Assembly: GCF_022179345.1 (NCBI RefSeq) | Contig: NZ_BPQR01000010.1 | Span: forward strand, 100,005 to 164,004 | Direction: 5' to 3' | Source: Methylobacterium jeotgali | Lineage (GTDB): Bacteria; Pseudomonadota; Alphaproteobacteria; Rhizobiales; Beijerinckiaceae | DNA length: 64,000 nucleotides | Part shown: positions 16,827 through 24,795 of the stretch, piece after piece | Numbering within the stretch: position 1 is the first letter of the stretch | Layout: each line of letters starts with the position of its first letter | Position numbers and translations under genes: made by a program | Notes under the pieces: generated by a model | Seen by the model: the letters and a program-made list of their open reading frames with translations, nothing else | Database searches by the model: none | What the model was told of the DNA's origin: nothing

Positions 16827-17620
16827 CCACGAGACCGACGCCGCCCCAGGACACCGGACGACCCGCCTTCTTCAAGCCGGAAGGGCACGATCTCGTCGGC
16901 ACGTTCGACCCGGAGCGACTCGATCCGTTCCCGGGAACCCGGGCACGTTACGACGCCCTGGTGGCCCAGGCCCGGAGCCCCACCGCGCGACGCCAGCTGG
17001 GCAACGTGGCCCATGCCCTGCTCCAGCTGCACAAGGGCGGGGCACGGATCCTCGGTCCGTCCGCCGTCGGCGCCGTTACGCAGAAGTGCGGCGGCCCGAG
17101 CGTCAAGGCGCTCAGCAACGCGACATCGGCTCATCACCAAGCGCTGATCGCCGCATTCAACGAGGAGACCGGGGCGGCCGCAGGCAAGGTCAGGCCCAAG
17201 CGGCCGGAGGGGCTCTACGACGAGATCATCCGGGCCCTACCCGACATGCATCATCGCGCCGCGGTCCAGGCCCTCGTGCAGTCCAAGAGGTCCAACGAGC
17301 GCCAGATCCATATCCTCAAGCAGCAGGTCGGGGCTGCGTCGCTGCCGCTGGCGAGCCCGCTCGTCGTCGGCGACGCCGGGCCGTTGCCGGCCGTCGCCCC
17401 AGGCGGTCGCCAGAGCGCCGAGCCCGGCCAGGACGACGAGCGGCTGGCGCTGCTCCGGAGGGCCTTCAGCGTCGACGGCCTGAGGAGGAAGGGCCTCGCC
17501 ATCGTCGATGGGGCGCTCGTTCTGGAAAGGATCAACCAACGCATCCTCAGCCCGCCCGAGTTAAGGGCCATCCGCGCGCTGCTGGGGGAGGACGTGGGCG
17601 GTGCTAATGGCACCGACTGA
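16823..17620 (+). CDS. third gene of recombinase trio (GmtX-like)
   Basis: A 265-residue protein translationally coupled to the large integrase (ATGA overlap at 16823-16826, CGGAGG just upstream). It has no recombinase residues. It is mostly helical, with an N-terminal segment (KPEGHDLVGTFDPERLDPFP), a central block rich in Lys/Arg (GPSAVGAVTQKCGGPSVKAL) and a predicted coiled-coil near SKRSNERQIHILKQQVG. GPSAVGAVTQKCGG could be a small DNA-binding helix-turn-helix. In the gamma-mobile-trio the third protein is of unknown function; an accessory DNA-binding role is the natural guess. Confidence 0.65.
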   Translation: MTTRPTPPQDTGRPAFFKPEGHDLVGTFDPERLDPFPGTRARYDALVAQARSPTARRQLGNVAHALLQLHKGGARILGPSAVGAVTQKCGGPSVKALSNATSAHHQALIAAFNEETGAAAGKVRPKRPEGLYDEIIRALPDMHHRAAVQALVQSKRSNERQIHILKQQVGAASLPLASPLVVGDAGPLPAVAPGGRQSAEPGQDDERLALLRRAFSVDGLRRKGLAIVDGALVLERINQRILSPPELRAIRALLGEDVGGANGTD

Positions 17621-17920
17621 CGCGATCCGGCCCGACCGGACCGGAGGTTCATCTCGTCCACGTACGCGCGAATGTGGATCTCGTGACGGGACGTCGTCGT
17701 CCCGGGTTCGGGCAAGCCGGTTACGGCCGAAGAGGTCGCCAAGCCGACCCGGCGCAAGCGGCGGTGTTCGGGCCTTGCCGCGGTGTATCCATGGGGATGG
17801 GCGCGATACCCTCTCAGCAGTCGCGGCGGGCGCCTTCTCGCCCAAGCGCCGCCAAAGCTTCCCACGTCCCGTGCGCATCATGACGGGCCCGAGCCGCCGA
17901 CCGGCCGGCGGTCTGTTGCC
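17621..17920. other. convergent intergenic gap, no feature seen
   Basis: Three hundred bases between the converging trio and deaminase operons. I find no supported gene or convincing terminator hairpin. Confidence 0.35.
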
Positions 17921-18439
17921 TCAGCCCGTTACGCCGGCGAGCGCCCGGGGGTGCAACTCGGCCTGGTAGGTGCTGGAATGCCTGAGCAGCCGGCGCATCT
18001 GGTCCAGCCAGCCGAGGTCCCGGGCCGCCGTGTCGTAGATGCAGATGGAGAGGCCCATCGTCAGGGCGGGCTCGATCTTGGCGTAGGCGTTCGAGACACC
18101 CATCGAGACCAGGGTCGGATCGGCCAGGGGACGCCTGACCAGCATCGCGAACTCGATGTACCGGATGTCGCGGTCGCGCAGGTGGAAGACCACGGACTTG
18201 TGCCGGAACCGGGGGCGCTCGAACACCGGGCACGGTCGCAGGTCCACGAGCGCGGTCACGGCGTTCAGCGCCAGGAGCCTGAACAGCCGCTCCTCGTCGA
18301 GCGCGCCGACGTCGACGAACGCGACCTTGCCGCGGCCCTCGTCACGGGCGGGGAAGAGGGAGTGCTGCACCTGCACGCAGGAAGCGGCGGTTGCGGCCCC
18401 GGCCCTGACCGGGAAGCCTATGACCTTGGCCTCAAGCAT
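17921..18439 (-). CDS. small DUF488-like protein linked to the deaminase
   Basis: A 172-residue protein starting with an ATG that overlaps the end of the deaminase gene by 8 bp. The central part (VDVGALDEERLFRLLALNAV, TALVDLRPCPVFERPRF, HLRDRDIRYIEF) resembles the first half of DUF488, where a VDxR segment precedes a conserved basic region. The C-terminal third is unrecognised. Tight overlap implies co-regulation with the deaminase, as an accessory or regulatory subunit. It is not the small RNA antitoxin (AvcI) described for the Vibrio deaminase, so this would be a different partner. The DUF488 match is by eye and modest. Confidence 0.6.
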   Translation of the reverse strand: MLEAKVIGFPVRAGAATAASCVQVQHSLFPARDEGRGKVAFVDVGALDEERLFRLLALNAVTALVDLRPCPVFERPRFRHKSVVFHLRDRDIRYIEFAMLVRRPLADPTLVSMGVSNAYAKIEPALTMGLSICIYDTAARDLGWLDQMRRLLRHSSTYQAELHPRALAGVTG

Positions 18440-20105
18440 CGCGCTTCTCCGGAACGAGGGCGGCGGCCTTCTCTTCCACGGACTCCAAAGCCCTCAGCCG
18501 CACCGCGTGTTCCGGGATGCCGCCGACGGGGGCCCGGTAGCTCCCGTCCTCGTTCTTCAACTCGGCCCGCTTGACGAAGAAGTCCTCGTACATGCGCACG
18601 CCCACCCCCGTGAAGGGGACCACGACCATCTTGTCCGCATCCACGGCGGACCCGCCCCTCTGGCGCCTCGGGAGCTCGTTGGCGATGGCGTCGGAATGCA
18701 GCTCGCTGGCGAGGCTTTTCTTGTAGGGTTCGACGTAGTAGACCCGCTCAACCCCGGCGGTCACGAGGTGCCGGGCGCAGTTATGGCACGGGTAGGTCGT
18801 GCAGTAGAGCGTCGTGCCGACCGGCGACACCCCCTTGCGGGCCGCCGAGAACAGCGCATCCATCTCGGCATGGATGGACCGGGAGTATTCGATCAGGTCC
18901 TTGACCCCCGGCATGTCCCCCATGATCTCGGCCTTGGCGATGAGCTTGGCCGAGATGTCGGCCTGGGCCCTTTCGCGCGCGGTCTTCGCGACGTCGATGC
19001 CGGTCTCGGGCACCGGGTGGGCTGCCAGGGCGAGGTCCGCGCTGAGGTTCGTCGCCATCCAGCGGGCGAGTTCGTTCCTTAGGTTGTTCTTCTTGCGGGT
19101 GTTGTGGCAGCCGACGAACTGCAGGCCGCCCTCGCCAGTCCACCGCCACGCGCTGCAACGGTTGTCGTCGGGGCTGTCCTCGTCATAAACGCCGCCGCCG
19201 AACGCCGGCGGGTCGTTCGTCCCCGTCGAGACGATGGTCCCGTCTTCCGCGGTTAAGGCGGCGCCGACCTGGCGCGACAGGCATGAGGATTGTCGGGCGG
19301 CCGCGTAGGCGTGCTTGATCGCCCGCTCGGCCCGCGTCGGGCGCACCAGGCCGGTCCCGAGGAGGAGGTTCGTGAACCGCCGGAGATCGTCCGTGAGGTT
19401 TTCGCCCTCCTGGCTGACCTCGTTGTTGTCGATGAAGAAATCGGCGAGGTGGAAGGCGTCGCGCACCTGTTGGCCGTGCGGCTTCCCGACGTCCTTCTCG
19501 TCCCGCTCCATGTACCGGAGCACGTCCTCGCGGTCGACGCCGCGGTACTTGGCGACCGCCATCTGCGCACCGATCAGCCGCCGTTCGCGGTTGGCGGGCT
19601 CGCAGTGCGTGGCGACGAGGCGAAACGACTGCCCGTAGACGTTCTGAAGCAGCTTCACCTCATCCGAGTGCTTGATCGAGTCGAGGATGACGGCGAGCTT
19701 CCTCTCGCCGGGGACGGCCTCGCCCCGCAGCTTCATAATCTCACGTACTGCCAGGGCTGCCACGGCATGGTTGCCGTGGGCCTTCCTGAGTTCATCCCCA
19801 AGGTTTTGCAGGTCGCAGGCGCGGGCGAACCGCGACGGGCCCAGATGCACGCCGGTACCCAGCTGGGTTATCGGACTGCCGGCGAACTGCCGCTCGATCA
19901 AGGTGCTCAGCTTGACCGGCTCGACGTCATACCCGGCGACTTCCAGGAGAAGTTGGAGCCGCTTCACGGCGGTCGAGCAGCCCGAGCCGGCGAACCCGAC
20001 GATGCCGATCACGAGCTCCTTCGACAGCGGCGAGACGCCGGATGGATCGGGCGCGTCCGCGGCGTCCGGCACGGCCTTCAGCTTGGTGTTGCCCGCCTTC
20101 GCCAC
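18432..20105 (-). CDS. anti-phage dCTP deaminase, AvcD-like
   Basis: Two-domain protein of about 557 residues. The N-terminal P-loop kinase-like domain carries VGFAGSGCST (residues 36-45), a Walker A with Cys before Ser/Thr, typical of this family. The C-terminal cytidine/deoxycytidylate deaminase domain has the zinc site HAEMDAL (His 412, Glu 414) and TTYPCHNCARH (Cys 440, Cys 443). Known family members deplete dCTP after phage infection and so starve phage replication. The GTG at 20105 is selected because the sequence upstream lacks protein character; a frame to 20282 exists. A small overlapping gene follows. The gene faces the recombinase trio, as defence cargo often does. Confidence 0.85.
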   Translation of the reverse strand: MAKAGNTKLKAVPDAADAPDPSGVSPLSKELVIGIVGFAGSGCSTAVKRLQLLLEVAGYDVEPVKLSTLIERQFAGSPITQLGTGVHLGPSRFARACDLQNLGDELRKAHGNHAVAALAVREIMKLRGEAVPGERKLAVILDSIKHSDEVKLLQNVYGQSFRLVATHCEPANRERRLIGAQMAVAKYRGVDREDVLRYMERDEKDVGKPHGQQVRDAFHLADFFIDNNEVSQEGENLTDDLRRFTNLLLGTGLVRPTRAERAIKHAYAAARQSSCLSRQVGAALTAEDGTIVSTGTNDPPAFGGGVYDEDSPDDNRCSAWRWTGEGGLQFVGCHNTRKKNNLRNELARWMATNLSADLALAAHPVPETGIDVAKTARERAQADISAKLIAKAEIMGDMPGVKDLIEYSRSIHAEMDALFSAARKGVSPVGTTLYCTTYPCHNCARHLVTAGVERVYYVEPYKKSLASELHSDAIANELPRRQRGGSAVDADKMVVVPFTGVGVRMYEDFFVKRAELKNEDGSYRAPVGGIPEHAVRLRALESVEEKAAALVPEKRDA

Positions 20106-20856
20106 CGACCGCCGCCCCCATTCCGGCCCAGCGCGGCCATCGGCCGGCTCGAATCCCCCGTCGCGCGGGACCCTATGGCGGCAAACCTTACCGATGCGTG
20201 GGCATCCGACAATGGTCGAGATTGCGCGCCGGCAGCCTGTCCACGACCGTTCAGCCGATGGCATGCCCGGCCGGGTCCGCAACCATCAGCCGGAGCTGGG
20301 CGCTCGCATCCGACGCGGGGATTTCGGCCATCCGATCGAGCGCCGTCGGCTACCGGTGCCTGCCACTCGTCGCGCGGTCAGGCCAAGCCAGCTTCGACGG
20401 GGTGGGCGGGCACGAAGTCCGTCCGCTCCTCGATCCGGCCGCGCGCTGCAGTTCCGCGCGGAGGGGTTCTGGGACCGCGTCATGCAGGAGATAGCCGAGT
20501 TCCTCGTCGGGCGCGGCAGCCTGAGGCCAACCGAGATCCAGCCGAACTCGGAGCCTTGACGCTTCGCGGCGCCACCCTGCACAGGGAGCCGCTTAAACCC
20601 CGGGCAGCCTCAAGAAGAAGATGGACGTCCCGGTCTCGTCAGGACGCTGCTTCGAGCCTCGCGGCGAGGGACGCCATGCCCTCTGGGCCGGGTGAACCCC
20701 TTCCTGGCCTACTCTGCGTCGTAGCCGCCCTGTTCGCCGGCCGAGGGTTTGTGCGGGCGATGCTCGGCCGTGGTGGGACCTGGGCGGGTCGCGACAGCTC
20801 AAGCCCATGTTCCTGAGGGTGAGGCCGGTGCGATCACCGGGCTTTGGGAGGGGCCT
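20106..20856. other. gene-poor stretch upstream of the deaminase
   Basis: Besides the short coding fragment at 20452-20559 I see no gene here. In the Vibrio AvcID system a small antitoxin RNA lies upstream of avcD; I cannot identify such an RNA by reading, but this would be the place for one. Confidence 0.35.
20452..20559 (+). pseudogene. short coding remnant, unknown family
   Basis: Thirty-five codons ending in a stop read FRAEGFWDRVMQEIAEFLVG and then RGSLRPTEIQPN. The beginning matches VRSEGGWDRVMRE in the 3285-3938 frame at about 9 of 13 positions. No start codon or good upstream frame exists, so it looks like the C-terminal end of a decayed gene present twice in the island. Confidence 0.3.
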
Positions 20857-21069
20857 TCACGGCTCATGTCCGCGAACCTCGCCCGGCTTGTGTACGGTCG
20901 CCCGAAGGTAGTCGGGACTGGCCCAGGCTCGCGCGAGCTCGAAGGACGTCGTCGTGCCGCCGCCCCTCCGGTCAGGGGAGGCGCGGATGGCCGTTTCGGC
21001 AGCCTCCAGTCGCGGTGCCGGGACGATGACCTGATAGTCCGCGTCAGCCTGGCCGTCCGCAGCGGCCAT
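20857..21069 (-). CDS. small hypothetical protein
   Basis: Seventy codons (starting MAAADGQADADYQVIVPAPR) with protein-like spacing: a short beta segment, a helix (LEAAETAIRASPD) and FELARAWASPDYLRATVHK. No Shine-Dalgarno sequence is evident and the family is not recognised. The pattern of conserved-looking aromatic and charged residues makes it better than the overlapping frames. It may be a small unannotated island gene. Confidence 0.35.
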   Translation of the reverse strand: MAAADGQADADYQVIVPAPRLEAAETAIRASPDRRGGGTTTSFELARAWASPDYLRATVHKPGEVRGHEP

Positions 21070-21130
21070 CGCGATGACGGGAGCCGTTCCACCGTTCCGT
21101 GATGGGCATCGGGAAGCGAGGCCCCGACGA

Positions 21131-21805
21131 CTAATTCAGGCGGTTGGAGGCCAGGGCCGCGCGGTCGGCGAGCTCGACCTGCCCGCGCCGCAGGATGACG
21201 AGACCGGCCTCGGCCCACTGCGCCAGGATGCGGCTGACAACCTCGCGGACGCTGCCCACGTCGGCGGCGAGCTGCTGATGGGTCTTGTGGACCACGCCGT
21301 CGGGACCGGCCTCCGTCAGCAGCCGGCGCGCGAGCCTTTGCTCCAGCGGCGCGAAAGCCACCTCTTCGATCAGCGTGAACATGCTCGCCATGAGCCTGGA
21401 ATAGTCGTCGAGGACGAAGCTTCGGAACTCCGGGCTCTCGGCCATCAACTGCTGGAACGTGGCCGCCGGGATCGCCGCCAGTTCGGTACGCTCCTCCGCG
21501 ATGCTCTCGGCAGGGAAGCCGCCGCCGGCCAACAGGCACTGGGTGGTGAGCACGCATGTCCCGCCCGCCTTGACCTTGTAGATCAGCACCTCGCGCCCGC
21601 CCTCCGACAGCCGAAACACGCGGGTCCGACCGTCGATGCACATGAGGTAGTTCGCGCACGCGCCGTCGAGCTCGTAAGCGACGGCGCCGGCTTCGAGGAC
21701 AGGGAAGTGCACCGTGCCGCGCGCGATCTGCAGGTGGGCGGCCGAGAAGCCCTTGATGAGGGGAAAGCGCTCGATCCAGCGCTCGACCTGATGGTTGTCC
21801 GGCAT
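21131..21805 (-). CDS. Crp/Fnr-family transcriptional regulator
   Basis: About 224 residues. The N-terminal cyclic-nucleotide-binding-like barrel runs from FPLIKGFSAAHLQIA to about residue 120. A dimerisation helix (FAPLEQRLARRLL) and a winged HTH follow, with recognition region THQQLAADVGSVREVVSRIL. A row of Cys residues (ACANYLMCIDG, GGTCVLTTQCLL) could bind a cofactor or sense redox, but the Fnr four-Cys N-terminal cluster is absent. It is divergent from the SoxYZ-like operon, and the perfect palindrome at 22125-22138 lies between them. Likely a redox- or sulfur-responsive activator of that operon. The ATG at 21805 skips 11 upstream in-frame codons. Confidence 0.8.
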   Translation of the reverse strand: MPDNHQVERWIERFPLIKGFSAAHLQIARGTVHFPVLEAGAVAYELDGACANYLMCIDGRTRVFRLSEGGREVLIYKVKAGGTCVLTTQCLLAGGGFPAESIAEERTELAAIPAATFQQLMAESPEFRSFVLDDYSRLMASMFTLIEEVAFAPLEQRLARRLLTEAGPDGVVHKTHQQLAADVGSVREVVSRILAQWAEAGLVILRRGQVELADRAALASNRLN

Positions 21806-22124
21806 ATGTGACGTCCGCCTGCCGCCGGTGCGATGCATGACCGCCCGGTCGTTCTTGCAAGTTTCTCCCGCCGTTCAATGCCGGTGCTCCCTGAGGGCAC
21901 CGGCTCGTTCGGCCTCGTCGGCATAGCATTTCCCGCGAGGCCCCATAAGCCGCTCACGAGGACGTTAATCCGTACCCTCGCGATGCACCTCGACGCACGC
22001 GGACACACGCCGTCCCCGTCCGGCGTCGGCCGGCGAGTTGCAGCCCCGTCCGCCATCCGACGCGAACCCGACCCAACCGCGCAGCGACCGTTCCAGGGAG
22101 ATTCTTGAGCGTCCGCCGACTTGC

Positions 22125-22138
22125 GTGACCCAGGTCAC
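22125..22138. promoter_or_regulatory. palindromic Crp/Fnr-type operator
   Basis: GTGACC-CA-GGTCAC is a perfect inverted repeat about 84 bp upstream of the SoxYZ-like start, in the divergent region with the Crp/Fnr gene. It fits the TGTGA-N6-TCACA style of this regulator family. Being the target of the neighbouring regulator is inferred. Confidence 0.5.
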
Positions 22139-22221
22139 CGACGCCCGGCCAGAGAACGGCTACCGTCTCCTTAACCGGACCTGCGAGCGGCAGGCATGAC
22201 AACAACGGAGGAGCAAACGCC

Positions 22222-23043
22222 ATGGCATCATCGCGCCGGACGACCGCCCTGCTGGCGGGCCTGATCCTGCCCACCCTGCTCGCCGCCGGATCGGCGCATG
22301 CCGCGGCGGGCGACACCGACAGCCAACGCGCCGAGCGCTGGGGCGAGATCAAGCAGCAGATCTTCGGCGACGCCAAGATCCAGTCCGGCGGCAAGGCGGT
22401 GAAGATCGACGCCCCGAAGCGGGCGGATGACGCCTCTCTGGTGCCGATCACCCTGACCGTGCCCGACAAGGACAACGTCGCGGAGCTGTCGCTCATCATC
22501 GACGACAACCCGACGCCGTACGCCGCCCACTTCGTCTTCGGCCCGGCGGCCGACCCCAGCGAGCTCAAGCTCCGCGTGCGCGTCAACAACTACACCGACG
22601 TCCACGCCGTCGCGAAGATGAAGGACGGCACGTTCCAGGAGGCCACCGAGTACGTGAAGGCGTCCGGCGGCTGCTCGGCACCGATGGGCATGAGCGACGA
22701 GGAGGCGATGCAGGGCATGGGCGACATGCGCATGAAGTTCGGCGAGACGCAGCCGGGCAAGCCCGTCCAGGCGACCCTGATGATCCGCCACCCGAACTTC
22801 TCGGGCATGCAGATGAACCAAGTGACGCGCGACTACACCCCGGCCCGCTACATCCAGAAGATCACCGTCAGCTACGGCGACAAGAGCGTCTTCACGATGG
22901 ACGGGGACATCTCGATCTCGGCGAACCCCGTCATCAACTTCGGCTACCTGCCGGACGGCGCCGGCCCGATGAAGGTCACCGCCACGGACAACCAGGGTGG
23001 CCACTGGGAGAAAAGCTTCCCGGTCCGCTCGGCAAGTAACTGA
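22222..23043 (+). CDS. SoxYZ-like sulfur carrier fusion protein
   Basis: Periplasmic carrier of 273 residues. The signal peptide runs to about residue 28 (LLAGLILPTLLAAGSAHAAA). A SoxY-like domain follows (VPITLTVPDKDNVAELSLI, DDNPTPYAAHFVFGP), with KASGGCSAPMG providing the carrier cysteine, then a SoxZ-like domain (RHPNFSGMQMNQVTRDYTPA, YIQKITVSYGDKSVFTMDGD). This matches the fused SoxYZ-like carrier associated with quinoprotein dehydrogenases. In Sox systems the C-terminal Cys of SoxY carries sulfur; here the Cys lies at the SoxY/SoxZ junction. Strong GGAGGAG precedes the ATG. First gene of a five-gene operon; no SoxXA, SoxB or SoxCD is present. Confidence 0.85.
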   Translation: MASSRRTTALLAGLILPTLLAAGSAHAAAGDTDSQRAERWGEIKQQIFGDAKIQSGGKAVKIDAPKRADDASLVPITLTVPDKDNVAELSLIIDDNPTPYAAHFVFGPAADPSELKLRVRVNNYTDVHAVAKMKDGTFQEATEYVKASGGCSAPMGMSDEEAMQGMGDMRMKFGETQPGKPVQATLMIRHPNFSGMQMNQVTRDYTPARYIQKITVSYGDKSVFTMDGDISISANPVINFGYLPDGAGPMKVTATDNQGGHWEKSFPVRSASN

Positions 23044-23630
23044 TGCGACCCATGCTCCGCCTTCCCATCGCCGCCGCGGCCGCCGTGCTCCTCGTCGCCG
23101 CAGCTCCCGCCGACTCGCCGGTTGGCGTGCGGGAGCCCGACGGCTACTGGCAAGGCGCGCTGCACGGCTACACGCCGAAGACCCTGGCAGGGGCCACGGT
23201 CGTCGACGCCGCCCAGGTCGCCAGGCTGATCGAGGAGCACAAGCCGGTGCTCCTCGACGTCTCCGAGGTCGACCGGAAGCCCGCGGGCCTGCCCCCGGGC
23301 GGCCTGTGGTTCCCCGTCCACCGCAACATCCCCGGCAGCACGTGGTTGCCGGGCGCAGGGGACGGGGACCTCGACGCGGCCGCCCAGGACGCCCTCAAGG
23401 CACGTGTCGCCGACCTGACCGGGGGCGATCTCGAAAGGCCCATCGTCACCTACTGCCACCCGGACTGCTGGGGCAGTTGGAACCTGGGCAAGCGCCTCGT
23501 GACCTTGGGCTATCGGAAGGTCCACTGGTTCCCGCAGGGCATCGACGGCTGGCAGGACGGCCACGACACCGCCGTCTCGCGCCCAGACCCGAGCTGGGCC
23601 GCCCGCCCCAAGGCCACAGCCGGCCAATAA
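23043..23630 (+). CDS. PQQ-associated CXXCW-motif rhodanese-like protein
   Basis: An exported protein of 195 residues overlapping the SoxYZ-like gene by one base (TGATG). After a signal peptide it shows a rhodanese-like fold with active-site segment YCHPDCWGSWNLGKRL, the hallmark of the PQQ-dependent catabolism-associated CXXCW family, and the usual YRKVHWFPQGIDGWQDG. Members sit next to PQQ alcohol dehydrogenase genes, but none is present in this window. With the SoxYZ-like carrier upstream it may handle sulfur or a disulfide in the periplasm. The family is clear; the reaction is unknown. Confidence 0.8.
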   Translation: MRPMLRLPIAAAAAVLLVAAAPADSPVGVREPDGYWQGALHGYTPKTLAGATVVDAAQVARLIEEHKPVLLDVSEVDRKPAGLPPGGLWFPVHRNIPGSTWLPGAGDGDLDAAAQDALKARVADLTGGDLERPIVTYCHPDCWGSWNLGKRLVTLGYRKVHWFPQGIDGWQDGHDTAVSRPDPSWAARPKATAGQ

Positions 23631-23664
23631 CGCTTACCGTCCCCCATCCTGAAGGCTCGTCCCG

Positions 23665-24051
23665 ATGATCCGCCGCTCCCTCCTGGCTTGTCTCGCCATA
23701 GCGCCGCTCACGCTCGCCCCGGCCCGAGCTGCCGACTTCCTGCCGTATACGCCGGAAGCCCTGGCCGCCGCACAGAAGGCCGGCAAGCCCATCCTGGTCG
23801 AGATCAGCGCGCCCTGGTGCCCGATCTGCAAGACGCAGAAGCCGATCCTGGCGAAGCTCGGTGCCGACCCGCGGTTCAAGGACCTGCAGGTGTTCGACGT
23901 CGACTTCGACAGCCAGAAGCCGGCTCTGAAGGCGCTCAACGCCCGCATGCAGAGCACCTTGATCGCGTTCAAGGGCGAGAAGGAGGTCGGGCGCTCCATC
24001 GGCGAGACCCAACCCGAGTGGATCGAGGGACTCGTGGAAAAGGCGCTCTGA
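23665..24051 (+). CDS. periplasmic thioredoxin-family protein
   Basis: A 128-residue protein with a signal peptide and thioredoxin active site APWCPICKTQKPIL (CPIC). It is closely related to the chromosomal protein at 60899-61285: both share CPICK-QKPILAKL, DPRFxDL and the ending GETQPEWIEGL-EKAL. It probably receives electrons from the CcdA-like protein encoded next and keeps the SoxYZ-like carrier cysteine reduced, like SoxW or DsbE-type proteins. This is the third gene of the operon, with a 34-bp gap. Confidence 0.85.
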   Translation: MIRRSLLACLAIAPLTLAPARAADFLPYTPEALAAAQKAGKPILVEISAPWCPICKTQKPILAKLGADPRFKDLQVFDVDFDSQKPALKALNARMQSTLIAFKGEKEVGRSIGETQPEWIEGLVEKAL

Positions 24052-24061
24052 GGCAAAGCCC

Positions 24062-24781
24062 ATGGTCGCCACCCTCGGCCTCGCCTTCCTCGCCGGCGTC
24101 CTCTCCGTCCTGTCGCCGTGCGTGCTGCCGTTGCTGCCCCTGGTGCTCGGCGCAGCCGCCTCCGAGCACCGCCTGGGGCCTGCGGCGCTGGCGGCAGGCC
24201 TCGCGCTGTCGTTCGTCGTGATCGGGCTGTTCGTCGCCACCGTCGGCTTCGCCATCGGCCTCGACACCGACGTCTTCCGCACCGTCGCCGCGGTCCTGCT
24301 GGTGCTGGTCGGCCTCGTCCTGATGGTACCGGCGGTCCAGACGCGGCTGGCGGTAGCCGCCGGTCCCGTGAGCGACTGGACAGAAACCCGGTTCGGCGGC
24401 TTTTCGACCGCTGGCCTCCTCGGCCAGTTCGGCGTCGGCGTGCTGCTCGGCGCGGTCTGGAGTCCCTGCGTCGGCCCGACGCTGGGCGCCGCCTCGCTCC
24501 TGGCTTCCCAGGGCCGGAACCTCGGCACCGTCGCGTTGACCATGTTCCTTTTCGGCGTCGGTGCGGCGCTTCCGCTCCTGATCCTCGGCACCCTGTCGCG
24601 GGAGGTCCTCCTGCGTTGGCGCGACCGCATGATGAGCGCCGGCAAGGGTCTCAAGGCCGCGCTGGGCCTGATCCTGGTGGTGAGCGGGGCCGTAATCCTC
24701 TCGGGCTACGACAAAGCCATCGAGGCCGCGCTGGTGAATGCTTCGCCCTCCTGGCTCACCGACCTCACCACCCGCTTCTGA
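24062..24781 (+). CDS. CcdA/DsbD-like thiol electron transporter
   Basis: Inner-membrane protein of 239 residues with six predicted hydrophobic segments. It has the CcdA signature, with Cys-Pro near the first helix (SVLSPCVLPLLPLVLGAA) and the second conserved Cys in AVWSPCVGPTLGAAS. Such proteins pass reducing power from cytoplasmic thioredoxin to periplasmic thiol proteins (the SoxV role in Sox systems). It starts 10 bp after the thioredoxin gene, fixing the pair functionally. Confidence 0.88.
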   Translation: MVATLGLAFLAGVLSVLSPCVLPLLPLVLGAAASEHRLGPAALAAGLALSFVVIGLFVATVGFAIGLDTDVFRTVAAVLLVLVGLVLMVPAVQTRLAVAAGPVSDWTETRFGGFSTAGLLGQFGVGVLLGAVWSPCVGPTLGAASLLASQGRNLGTVALTMFLFGVGAALPLLILGTLSREVLLRWRDRMMSAGKGLKAALGLILVVSGAVILSGYDKAIEAALVNASPSWLTDLTTRF

Positions 24782-24795
24782 GGGCCCGACCACCC

